Notes under the pieces: generated by a model
What the model was told of the DNA's origin: nothing
The model's input: the letters and a program-made list of their open reading frames with translations, nothing else
The model's database searches: none
Part shown: piece after piece, positions 1-5,308 of the stretch
Numbering within the stretch: the stretch's first letter is position 1
Layout of the letters: each line of letters opens with the position of its first letter
Position numbers and translations under genes: made by a program
From: Bacteroides sp.
Lineage (GTDB): Bacteria > Bacteroidota > Bacteroidia > Bacteroidales > SM23-62
DNA: 8,254 nt
Reading direction: 5' to 3'
Assembly (NCBI GenBank): GCA_030592145.1
Contig: JAUVKJ010000062.1
Span: 1 to 8,254, forward strand

Positions 1-397
1 CATCATGAGCGCGGCTTATTGTATCTCCTAATTGTTGATTATTAAAATCATAAATGACTGCTTCCAATGGTTCGTCTTTACCAATAAATATCACCTGCTT
101 TGATTCGTTATTTCTAATAGCACCAATATAGTGTGCAGGGACTGTATCAGGGTAATATGCAGGAGCATAAGAACTTATGCTAAATTCATACAGTTTATTG
201 AATGTTTTATCACCAATTAATGTATCTTCCTGGCAGTACAACTGTCTAATAGTTGTGTGACTCCCCTTCACGTCCGTAACTTCTATCCAAACTCCATCGG
301 AAAAATTAAAAAGAGTATAGTCCTGTGATAAAGTATCCAGGTTAGAAACTATTAGCAACAGAACAGCTATTCCAATTGCATTAAATATTATTTTCAC
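1..397 (-). CDS. Secreted protein of unknown function, N-terminal part (probable T9SS cargo), runs off the left edge
   Basis: A reading frame starts at a GTG (397-395) and stays open for 132 codons to the window edge, so the C-terminus is missing. The start is set by an in-frame TAA about 12 nt upstream and by what follows: a short basic N-terminus (MKIIFNAIG), a hydrophobic stretch (IAVLLLIVS) and a polar region ending near LSQD, which is a good signal peptide over about residues 1-25. The mature part has the pattern of a common uncharacterised Bacteroidota cargo type: a 'CQEDTLIGDKTFNKLYEF' segment, then 'YIGAIRN' followed by 'KQVIFIG', then 'EAVIYDFNN' and 'GDTI'. Such proteins usually end in a T9SS sorting domain, which would lie outside this window; that is inference. 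It starts 20 nt after the stop of the orphan sorting-domain gene, on the same strand, so the two may be co-transcribed. Biochemical function is unknown. Confidence 0.75.
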   Translation of the reverse strand, partial: MKIIFNAIGIAVLLLIVSNLDTLSQDYTLFNFSDGVWIEVTDVKGSHTTIRQLYCQEDTLIGDKTFNKLYEFSISSYAPAYYPDTVPAHYIGAIRNNESKQVIFIGKDEPLEAVIYDFNNQQLGDTISRAHD

Positions 398-417
398 AGG
401 TATTAATCTTTAGTATT

Positions 418-711
418 TTAATCCGTTAATATCATCCTTTTAGTATCAACTTCATATCCATCAACAATCAGGGTATACAAATACATGCCAGGATTTAATT
501 CAGATCCATGAATTGTAATGGATGAATTGCCTCTCTCAGGAATATCATATGATTTTATCTGGTTTCCTTGCATATCGTAGATATAGACAGTGGATACCAT
601 CGATTGGGAAGGTATGTAAAACTCAATCAATGTTTCTTCACTAAAAGGATTGGGTTGATTCTGAGACAAAAGGGGCTCTGTTTGTGAATTATCTGAGACT
701 AATGTTGACAT
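418..711 (-). CDS. Free-standing T9SS type A C-terminal sorting domain, probable gene remnant
   Basis: This 97-residue product is almost entirely a Por/type IX secretion C-terminal sorting domain. The family blocks appear in order: SQNQPNPF at residues 16-23, a beta segment ending FYIPS (31-35), VYIYDMQGNQIK (42-53), RGNSSITI (60-67), ELNPGMYLYTLIVDG (71-85) and the terminal KRMILTD (91-97). It closely resembles, from memory, the tails of Bacteroidota tail-fibre/peptidase S74-type surface proteins. In that family the domain directs an already exported protein across the outer membrane and is then removed. Here there is no signal peptide and no cargo: the frame upstream of the ATG closes at a TGA (747-745) after 12 codons, and other frames upstream show nothing like S74. 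It is most likely the surviving 3' end of a decayed gene. Against that, a plausible promoter lies at 801-831 and the frame is intact. There is no clear ribosome binding site. Confidence 0.7.
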   Translation of the reverse strand: MSTLVSDNSQTEPLLSQNQPNPFSEETLIEFYIPSQSMVSTVYIYDMQGNQIKSYDIPERGNSSITIHGSELNPGMYLYTLIVDGYEVDTKRMILTD

Positions 712-800
712 ACTTTTAAGATTTGTTAAACTAACCGCGTATCTTCATACACAATAAAGTTCCTCAATAATCTAATATGAGTTTATCATATCTCTCTTAA

Positions 801-831
801 CAAAATTAACCTTTAACATCATTGTTGTCAA
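801..831 (-). promoter_or_regulatory. Candidate Bacteroidota sigma-ABfr-type promoter for the sorting-domain gene
   Basis: On the minus strand TAATTTTG (808-801) matches the TAnnTTTG -7 box exactly. It is preceded by TTGA (831-828) at a 19-bp spacing, which suits the -33 element. Transcription would begin near 793, giving a leader of about 80 nt before the ATG at 711. The match is to a degenerate consensus in AT-rich DNA, so a chance occurrence is possible. Confidence 0.4.
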
Positions 832-847
832 TCCTCATTTTTGAGGA
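832..847. repeat. Short perfect inverted repeat after the LuxR-type gene
   Basis: TCCTCA (832-837) and TGAGGA (842-847) form a 6-bp stem with a 4-nt loop, starting 5 nt after the regulator's stop codon. There is no T-tract on either side, so it is a poor intrinsic terminator. It adjoins the candidate -33 box at 828-831 and could equally be an operator or a transcript 3'-end hairpin. Confidence 0.35.
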
Positions 848-852
848 CAAAA

Positions 853-1065
853 TCAAATAATTCCCAGTTTTGTTGTTTTATAGATAAGCTCGTAGCAGTT
901 TTGCACCTCTAATTTCTCTTTTAACCTGTTTTTGTATGTAATGATAGTGGTATCACAAATACAGAGGAGGTTCGCGATTTGTTTACAGACAAGTCCTTTG
1001 GCAACCAACTGCAAAACTTGTTTTTCTCGGGAGGATAATTTGAAATCCACAACATCTTCATTCAT
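853..1065 (-). CDS. HTH-only LuxR/GerE-family transcriptional regulator
   Basis: The product is 70 residues long and consists of little more than a LuxR-type DNA-binding domain. LSSREKQVLQLVAKGL (residues 10-25) is the typical first helix and turn. CKQIANLLCICDTTIITYKNRLKEKL (27-52) covers the scaffold and recognition helices, and ELIYKTTKLGII closes the domain. The 'TVKTH' core of most relatives is here TIITYK, and three cysteines lie in or near the HTH. No receiver, PAS or ligand-binding domain precedes it: the upstream frame meets a TGA (1098-1096) after 10 codons. The family binds DNA as a dimer, normally under control of a separate sensor domain. This one either works alone or is the DNA-binding remnant of a larger regulator. 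It has a perfect dyad (1121-1141) 55 bp upstream that could be its operator. Targets are unknown; the two genes downstream on the same strand are obvious candidates. Confidence 0.75.
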   Translation of the reverse strand: MNEDVVDFKLSSREKQVLQLVAKGLVCKQIANLLCICDTTIITYKNRLKEKLEVQNCYELIYKTTKLGII

Positions 1066-1120
1066 GATATTTAGGTTTAGGGGTATATCTGTTAGTCAGA
1101 AAAAGCCTAAAAGGTAGCCG

Positions 1121-1141
1121 GTCAAAAACAAAATTTTTGAC
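1121..1141. repeat. Perfect 21-bp dyad, candidate operator upstream of the LuxR-type gene
   Basis: GTCAAAAA (1121-1128) and TTTTTGAC (1134-1141) are perfect 8-bp inverted arms around the 5-bp spacer CAAAA. The element lies 55 bp upstream of the regulator's ATG, in the expected promoter region. The arms suit a dimeric DNA-binding protein. It could also fold in RNA, but neither side has the T-tract needed for a terminator beyond the arms themselves. Confidence 0.5.
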
Positions 1142-1306
1142 GAATGAAGGCTAATTTATACTTGTTCTAAGTAAAGGTAGTTTTGTAATACTATTAAATT
1201 CTAAAGATTTTATGATGTCAACACCGTAATGGGTGATCCCTCCAGTAGCATCGACAATATTTCATAGCCGGGTTATTATCCATACAAGATTTGCGTTATA
1301 ACTGAT

Positions 1307-1372
1307 GGGATTGTTAAACAAGGAGTCTATTTTTTGCCGGCAGGCAAAAAGCAACGACGGTTTAACAATCCC
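1307..1372. repeat. 66-nt nested inverted repeat (REP/MITE-like or 3'-end hairpin) downstream of uvrA
   Basis: The outer arms GGGATTGTTAAAC (1307-1319) and GTTTAACAATCCC (1360-1372) are a perfect 13-bp inverted repeat. Nested inside is TTTTTGCC (1331-1338), loop GGCA, GGCAAAAA (1343-1350), a perfect 8-bp stem. Unpaired stretches of 11 and 9 nt separate the two stems. It begins 27 nt after the uvrA stop codon, so the uvrA transcript would carry it. The inner stem has its T-run before the stem and its A-run after it on both strands, the reverse of an intrinsic terminator. No target-site duplication is visible at its ends. It could be a repetitive extragenic palindrome, a miniature mobile element or an RNA-stabilising 3' structure. 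Confidence 0.65.
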
Positions 1373-1399
1373 TTAAGTAAGCAAATTCTGGATGTGGAT

Positions 1400-4213
1400 T
1401 TACAGAAGTTTGGGTTTGAGGTATTGGCCGGTGTAGGAGTTTTCCTGTTTTATAAGGTCTTCGGGGGTTCCGGCAAAAACAAGGCCGCCTCCGTCTTCTC
1501 CTCCCCCGGGACCCAGATCTATGATCCAGTCGGCAGACTTAATGATCTCCAGATTATGTTCGATGATGATCAGGCTGTGGCCTTTGGCGATCAATTCCTG
1601 AAACGCGTCCAGAAGCTTCCGGATATCATGAAAATGGAGTCCTGTAGTAGGTTCATCAAACAGGAACAACAGGTGTTTTCCGCTGCCTTCCCTGGAAAGG
1701 AATGAGGCCAGTTTGACCCGCTGGCTTTCGCCTCCGCTCAGTGTACTTGAAGACTGTCCCAGCTTTACATATCCCAATCCCACATCAGCTAGGGGCTTCA
1801 GGCGCGCGATGATCCTTTTTTCAACCGAACCTCCCCCTTCCTGTCCGAAAAACTCGATAGCCTCATTTATGGTGCATTCCAGCACTTCATAAATGTTTTT
1901 ATCCCGGTAACTGACTTCCAGTATGTCATCCTTAAATCGTTGACCATGACAGCTGTCACATATCAGGTAAACATCTGCCATAAATTGCATTTCAACTTTG
2001 ATCACCCCTTCCCCCTGGCATTCTTCGCACCTTCCCCCATCGATATTGAAGGAAAAATGGGAAGCTTTGAATCCCTGTATCACGGAAGCCTGCTGTTCAG
2101 AATACAACCTTCGGATCTCATCGTATGCTTTCAGGTAGGTAACCGGGTTGGAGCGGGATGATCTCCCGATGGGATTCTGGTCTACAAGCTCAATCCCTTC
2201 CAGCATCCGGAGATCTCCCTGTAAAAGATCATGGTCTCCGGGTTTTTCTCCATGTCCCCCGAATTTCCTCAACATGGCCATGTACAGGATGTCCCTGACA
2301 AGGGAAGATTTTCCTGAGCCGCTTACCCCGGTTACAACCGTCATGATGTTCAGGGGAAAGCGGACATTGATCCCTTTCAGGTTATTTTGCCTGGCCCCGA
2401 GCAATTCAATATAATTATTCCATTTGCGGCGCTTTTCGGCAATCTCAATCCTTTCCCTGCCCAGCAGATACTTTGCAGTAAGGCTATCGGCTGAGGGATC
2501 AAGCTTTTGTGCGGATCCCTGGTAGACCACCTCACCCCCGAGACGTCCTGCCAACGGGCCCATGTCAATGATCTGGTCTGCCGCCCTGATAATATCTTCA
2601 TCGTGCTCCACTACAAGAACCGTATTGCCCAGTTTTTTAAGATTTTTCAGCACCCCGATCAGCAGGTATGTGTCTCTCGGGTGCAGTCCGATGCTTGGTT
2701 CGTCCAGGATATACAGTGAACCGACCAGGCTGCTCCCAAGCGATGTGGCCAGGTTGATCCGTTGTGACTCTCCTCCTGACAGTGTAGAAGACAAGCGGTT
2801 CAGGGTAAGGTATCCGAGTCCCACGTCAACAAGGTATCCAACCCGGTTGTGTATCTCACTGAGTATCCTTTCGGCTACCTCTGATTCATGTTTTGTCAGC
2901 TTAAGATCATTGAAGAATGTGAGCAATTCGCTTGCCGGCATCAACACCAGATCCTGTATGGTAGAATCATTCACTTTTACATAAGAGGCCTCCTTTTTCA
3001 ATCGGGTTCCCCGGCATTCGGGACATATAGTCTTCCCCCTGTACCGGGACAGCATGACCCTGTACTGGATCTTGTACTTTTTTTTCTCAAGATACCTGAA
3101 GAAGGCATCCAGTCCCCTGAAATACCGGTTCCCTGTCCAGAGCAGGCGCTTTTTTTCGGGATCAAGCTGGTAATAGGGCTTATGAACCGGGAAATCAAAG
3201 TTTGAGGCCTTAAGGATCAGCCTTTCCTTCCACCTGCTCATCTTCTCCCCCTTCCAGCAGACGATGGCGTCATCGTAAACCGAAAGGCTTTTATTGGGTA
3301 TGACCAGGTCTTCATCGATACCGATAACTTTCCCGTAACCTTCGCATAAGGGACAGGCCCCCAGGGGATTGTTAAAACTGAACATATGTACATCCGGCTC
3401 TTCAAACCGTAGCCCGTCAGCTTCATAGGAGTTAGAGAAAATGTATACTGTATCGTTCCCTTCCAGGTGGATAGAGATATGGCATTCCCCCTTCCCAAGG
3501 CTGAATGCCGTCTGTACAGAATCTGCATACCTGCTCAGGGAATCTTCATCCAGCCGGATCCTGATGCGGTCAACCACAATGAGGATCTGGCTTCCTGCCG
3601 CAGGCAATGATTCCCCCTTGAGCAAATCCTCAATCCTGACAAATCCCTCACCGGCCTGGATCCTGGTAATTCCCTGTTTTAAGAGGAGATCGAGCTGCTC
3701 CTTTACGTCCCTTCCCTCCGCAAAATGAAAAGGTGAGAGAATCAGGGCTGCCTCATCACTTCCCATATCCCGAATAAAATTCACCACATCCGTCACCGAA
3801 TGCTTTTTCACACGCTTTCCGCTTACCGGTGAATAGGTTTTTCCTATCCGTGCATACAGCAACTTCAGGTAATCATATATTTCAGTAGATGTGCCGACTG
3901 TTGACCTGGGATTCCGGGTATTTACTTTCTGTTCAATGGCAATGGCCGGGGGAATGCCCGATATCATATCCACATCCGGCTTGTCAATCCTCCCGAGAAA
4001 CTGCCTGGCGTAAGAAGACAGGCTCTCAACATAACGGCGTTGTCCCTCCGCATACAGGGTGTCAAAGGCGAGGGAAGATTTCCCCGACCCTGACAAACCA
4101 GTGATGACAATGAATTTATTTCGCGGGATGCGGAGGCTTATATTTTTAAGGTTATGAACCCGGGCACCCTTAATCTCAATGTATTTTCCTTGTTTTCCGG
4201 AGGTATCTGGCAT
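1400..4213 (-). CDS. uvrA: Excinuclease ABC subunit A (UvrA), nucleotide excision repair
   Basis: UvrA is the cytoplasmic ATPase that, as a dimer with UvrB, finds bulky DNA lesions and loads UvrB for incision by UvrC. At 937 residues the protein is of normal length with both ABC modules intact. Module I has Walker A GLSGSGKSS (39-47), signature LSGGESQR (478-485), Walker B YILDEP (501-506) and switch H537. Module II has GVSGSGKSS (629-637), LSGGESQR (825-832), LLFLFDEP (848-855) and H885. GIPPAIAIEQ (86-95) is typical, and the UvrB-binding insertion lies at roughly 125-250. The C-terminal zinc finger is complete (C729, C732, C752, C755). The N-terminal zinc module is not: where CPxCG normally precedes FSFNNPxGACPxC, the sequence reads NSYEADGLRFEEPDVHMFSFNN, leaving only C287 and C290. 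Another CPEC is at 397-400. This variant is known to me from Bacteroidota UvrA proteins, which often occur as two paralogues. It is divergent from the sigma factor gene. Confidence 0.96.
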   Translation of the reverse strand: MPDTSGKQGKYIEIKGARVHNLKNISLRIPRNKFIVITGLSGSGKSSLAFDTLYAEGQRRYVESLSSYARQFLGRIDKPDVDMISGIPPAIAIEQKVNTRNPRSTVGTSTEIYDYLKLLYARIGKTYSPVSGKRVKKHSVTDVVNFIRDMGSDEAALILSPFHFAEGRDVKEQLDLLLKQGITRIQAGEGFVRIEDLLKGESLPAAGSQILIVVDRIRIRLDEDSLSRYADSVQTAFSLGKGECHISIHLEGNDTVYIFSNSYEADGLRFEEPDVHMFSFNNPLGACPLCEGYGKVIGIDEDLVIPNKSLSVYDDAIVCWKGEKMSRWKERLILKASNFDFPVHKPYYQLDPEKKRLLWTGNRYFRGLDAFFRYLEKKKYKIQYRVMLSRYRGKTICPECRGTRLKKEASYVKVNDSTIQDLVLMPASELLTFFNDLKLTKHESEVAERILSEIHNRVGYLVDVGLGYLTLNRLSSTLSGGESQRINLATSLGSSLVGSLYILDEPSIGLHPRDTYLLIGVLKNLKKLGNTVLVVEHDEDIIRAADQIIDMGPLAGRLGGEVVYQGSAQKLDPSADSLTAKYLLGRERIEIAEKRRKWNNYIELLGARQNNLKGINVRFPLNIMTVVTGVSGSGKSSLVRDILYMAMLRKFGGHGEKPGDHDLLQGDLRMLEGIELVDQNPIGRSSRSNPVTYLKAYDEIRRLYSEQQASVIQGFKASHFSFNIDGGRCEECQGEGVIKVEMQFMADVYLICDSCHGQRFKDDILEVSYRDKNIYEVLECTINEAIEFFGQEGGGSVEKRIIARLKPLADVGLGYVKLGQSSSTLSGGESQRVKLASFLSREGSGKHLLFLFDEPTTGLHFHDIRKLLDAFQELIAKGHSLIIIEHNLEIIKSADWIIDLGPGGGEDGGGLVFAGTPEDLIKQENSYTGQYLKPKLL

Positions 4214-4261
4214 GAAAATTGCGACCTGAGAAAAAGTTATTTAACAACTTTTAACTGATTT

Positions 4262-4288
4262 CAAAAGTAATATTTTTTGTAATAACAA
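4262..4288 (-). promoter_or_regulatory. Candidate uvrA promoter
   Basis: On the minus strand TACTTTTG (4269-4262) matches the TAnnTTTG -7 box of Bacteroidota promoters exactly. A TTG (4288-4286) lies 16 bp upstream, slightly close for the -33 element. Transcription would begin near 4255, giving a leader of about 40 nt before the uvrA ATG. No SOS-type palindrome that I recognise overlaps it. Confidence 0.4.
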
Positions 4289-4305
4289 TTATTTTTCTTT
4301 ATTTG
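4276..4305 (+). promoter_or_regulatory. Weak candidate promoter for the ECF sigma factor gene
   Basis: TTTG (4276-4279) could be a -33 box, followed after 18 bp by TTTATTTG (4298-4305), one mismatch from TAnnTTTG. The start would fall near 4312, leaving a leader of about 87 nt. It overlaps the uvrA promoter candidate on the other strand, so the two genes might interfere. The region is very AT-rich, so this is tentative. Confidence 0.25.
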
Positions 4306-4387
4306 CACAATCAAACTCATTTTCAATAACTAACCAAAAACCGGAGGACTGCCTATAGCTTAAAATCTACCCTGATTGAACCAAAAT

Positions 4388-4393
4388 AGGAGG
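4388..4393 (+). promoter_or_regulatory. Perfect Shine-Dalgarno AGGAGG that decides the TTG start of the sigma gene
   Basis: AGGAGG lies 5 nt upstream of the TTG at 4399. An in-frame TAG (4387-4389) overlaps its first bases, so translation cannot begin further upstream in this frame. A perfect SD is notable because Bacteroidota genes mostly lack one, as the other genes in this window do. A second GGAGG at 4343-4347 has no usable start after it. Confidence 0.7.
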
Positions 4394-4398
4394 TAGTT

Positions 4399-4989
4399 TT
4401 GAAGGCACATAATCTTTCAGATCAGGAACTGGTTAAGAGGTTTATCCAGGGAGATCGTCAGAGTATTGAAGTTCTGATCAACCGGCACAAGAATAAAGTA
4501 TTTACCTACATTATTCTCATTGTAAAAAACCAGCAACTCGCTGAAGATATTTTCCAGGATACTTTTATTAAGGTTATTCGCTCCCTGAAGGAGGGGAAAT
4601 ATAAAGACAACGGTAAGTTCGTATCGTGGGTGATACGGATCTCCCATAATCTGACCATCGACCACTTCAGGAAGGAAAAGCAGATCAGCACGTATTCGAA
4701 TGAGGATTATGAAGCTGATATATTCAATTCCAAAAAACTTTCTGATGGCACGATTGAGGACATCCTCGTAGAAAACCAGATCGTGCATGAGGTAAGGCTG
4801 TTAATTGAAGAATTGCCGGAAGATCAGAAACAGGTGATCCTGCTTCGGCATTATGGTGAACTGAGCTTCAAGGAAATTGCCGAGCAGACCGATGTCAGCA
4901 TCAATACAGCCTTGGGCAGGATGCGGTATGCCCTGATCAACCTCAGGAAACTGATTGAGCAAAAAAATCTGAGCCTGACAAAGAGTTGA
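4399..4989 (+). CDS. ECF-type RNA polymerase sigma-70 family factor
   Basis: This 196-residue protein has the two-domain layout of an extracytoplasmic-function sigma factor, which directs core RNA polymerase to an alternative promoter set. Region 2 spans about residues 8-94: SDQELVKRFIQGD at the start, AEDIFQDTFIKVI (48-60) for core binding, and GKFVSWVIRISHNLTIDHFR (72-91) for -10 melting and recognition. A linker of about 35 residues follows. Region 4 lies at about 130-186: ELPEDQKQVILLRHYGELSF, then the HTH KEIAEQTDVSINTALGRMRYAL (158-179) for the -35 element. The start is TTG, supported by AGGAGG 5 nt upstream, an in-frame stop just before it, and the fact that the region 2 homology begins within a few residues. 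No transmembrane anti-sigma gene follows; the next gene is a small acidic protein 63 nt downstream. It is divergent from uvrA. The regulon cannot be told from this sequence. Confidence 0.93.
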   Translation: MKAHNLSDQELVKRFIQGDRQSIEVLINRHKNKVFTYIILIVKNQQLAEDIFQDTFIKVIRSLKEGKYKDNGKFVSWVIRISHNLTIDHFRKEKQISTYSNEDYEADIFNSKKLSDGTIEDILVENQIVHEVRLLIEELPEDQKQVILLRHYGELSFKEIAEQTDVSINTALGRMRYALINLRKLIEQKNLSLTKS

Positions 4990-5052
4990 TCAGATATACA
5001 ATAAAAACATTCTCCCGGCGTTAGGTATATAATTAATTTATTATAACTGCCT

Positions 5053-5247
5053 ATGGTGAATGTTTCTACCCTCGTTTACGTACTGGAGAATCTGGAGGAC
5101 AAGAGCGATGAGCTGATCAATCTCGAAGAAATCCTTGAACTGGAGCAAAAGTACTTAGGAAAATTTTTTGAGGTAATCGATCGGACAAAACTGGAAGTAA
5201 AGCCGGCATTGGTCGATAAAATCCTTCAGGCAGCCAGTACGGATTAA
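5053..5247 (+). CDS. Small acidic protein encoded behind the ECF sigma factor, function unknown
   Basis: The product has 64 residues, is rich in Glu, Asp and Leu, and has no signal peptide or membrane segment. It should be mostly helical: the stretch around ELINLEEILELEQKYLGKFF (20-39) has amphipathic helix spacing, and a second helix may lie in KPALVDKILQAAS (50-62). I do not recognise a named family. Similar short proteins ending in a '(P)xxxVDKILxxA' type motif occur, as far as I recall, behind sigma-70 genes in other Bacteroidota, but I cannot confirm this here. It starts at ATG, 63 nt after the sigma factor stop and on the same strand, and an intrinsic terminator follows 20 nt after its stop, so the two genes probably form one unit. 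A role in modulating the sigma factor is a reasonable guess from position only. Confidence 0.7.
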   Translation: MVNVSTLVYVLENLEDKSDELINLEEILELEQKYLGKFFEVIDRTKLEVKPALVDKILQAASTD

Positions 5248-5267
5248 GAAAAACCGAACTATGTTGA

Positions 5268-5306
5268 AAAAAAAGCCCTCCCGGTAAACAGGGAAGGGCT
5301 TTTTTT
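5268..5306. terminator. Strong bidirectional intrinsic terminator between convergent units
   Basis: AAAAAAAGCCCT-CCC (5268-5282) pairs with GGG-A-AGGGCTTTTTTT (5291-5306) around the loop GGTAAACA, with a single bulged A. The flanking A- and T-runs let it end transcription from both strands. On the plus strand it ends the sigma factor and small-protein unit; on the minus strand it follows the rsmE stop codon (5311-5309) almost directly. Confidence 0.92.
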
Positions 5307-5308
5307 AT

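Larger units (their letters stand above)
1066..1399. other. 334-bp gene-free region between uvrA and the LuxR-type gene
   Basis: No convincing coding frame exists here on either strand; the only open stretches are about 5 to 21 codons long. It holds two structured elements, listed separately: a dyad at 1121-1141 and a nested inverted repeat at 1307-1372. It should contain the promoter of the LuxR-type gene, but I find no full TTG/TAnnTTTG pair on the minus strand. TACCTTTT (1116-1109) is a near match to the -7 box with no clear -33 partner. No T-tract terminator for uvrA is visible. Confidence 0.5.

Noticed and set aside
1178..1185. TAGTTTTG, an exact -7 box match on the plus strand, possibly for a small RNA reading towards the nested palindrome
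   Set aside because: Only a weak TTTA lies at -33 spacing, no gene follows, and there is no terminator on the plus strand to define a transcript.
1218..1283. 21-codon minus-strand frame in the spacer after uvrA
   Set aside because: Too short, Cys/Arg-rich without pattern, and without a start signal to support it.
1307..1372. The nested palindrome read as an invertible promoter or an attachment site
   Set aside because: The segment between the arms is only 40 bp, holds no promoter match, and no recombinase or integrase gene is nearby.
1334..1705. 123-codon plus-strand open frame overlapping the 3' end of uvrA
   Set aside because: Most of it is antisense to the conserved UvrA C-terminus, and its start lies inside the nested palindrome; no homology is recognisable.
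2562..2984. 140-codon plus-strand open frame inside uvrA
   Set aside because: Antisense shadow of the strongly conserved ABC module I region; low-complexity Ser/Arg-rich product.
4417..4788. 123-codon minus-strand open frame inside the sigma factor gene
   Set aside because: Antisense to clear sigma region 2 and 4 coding sequence; no domain visible.
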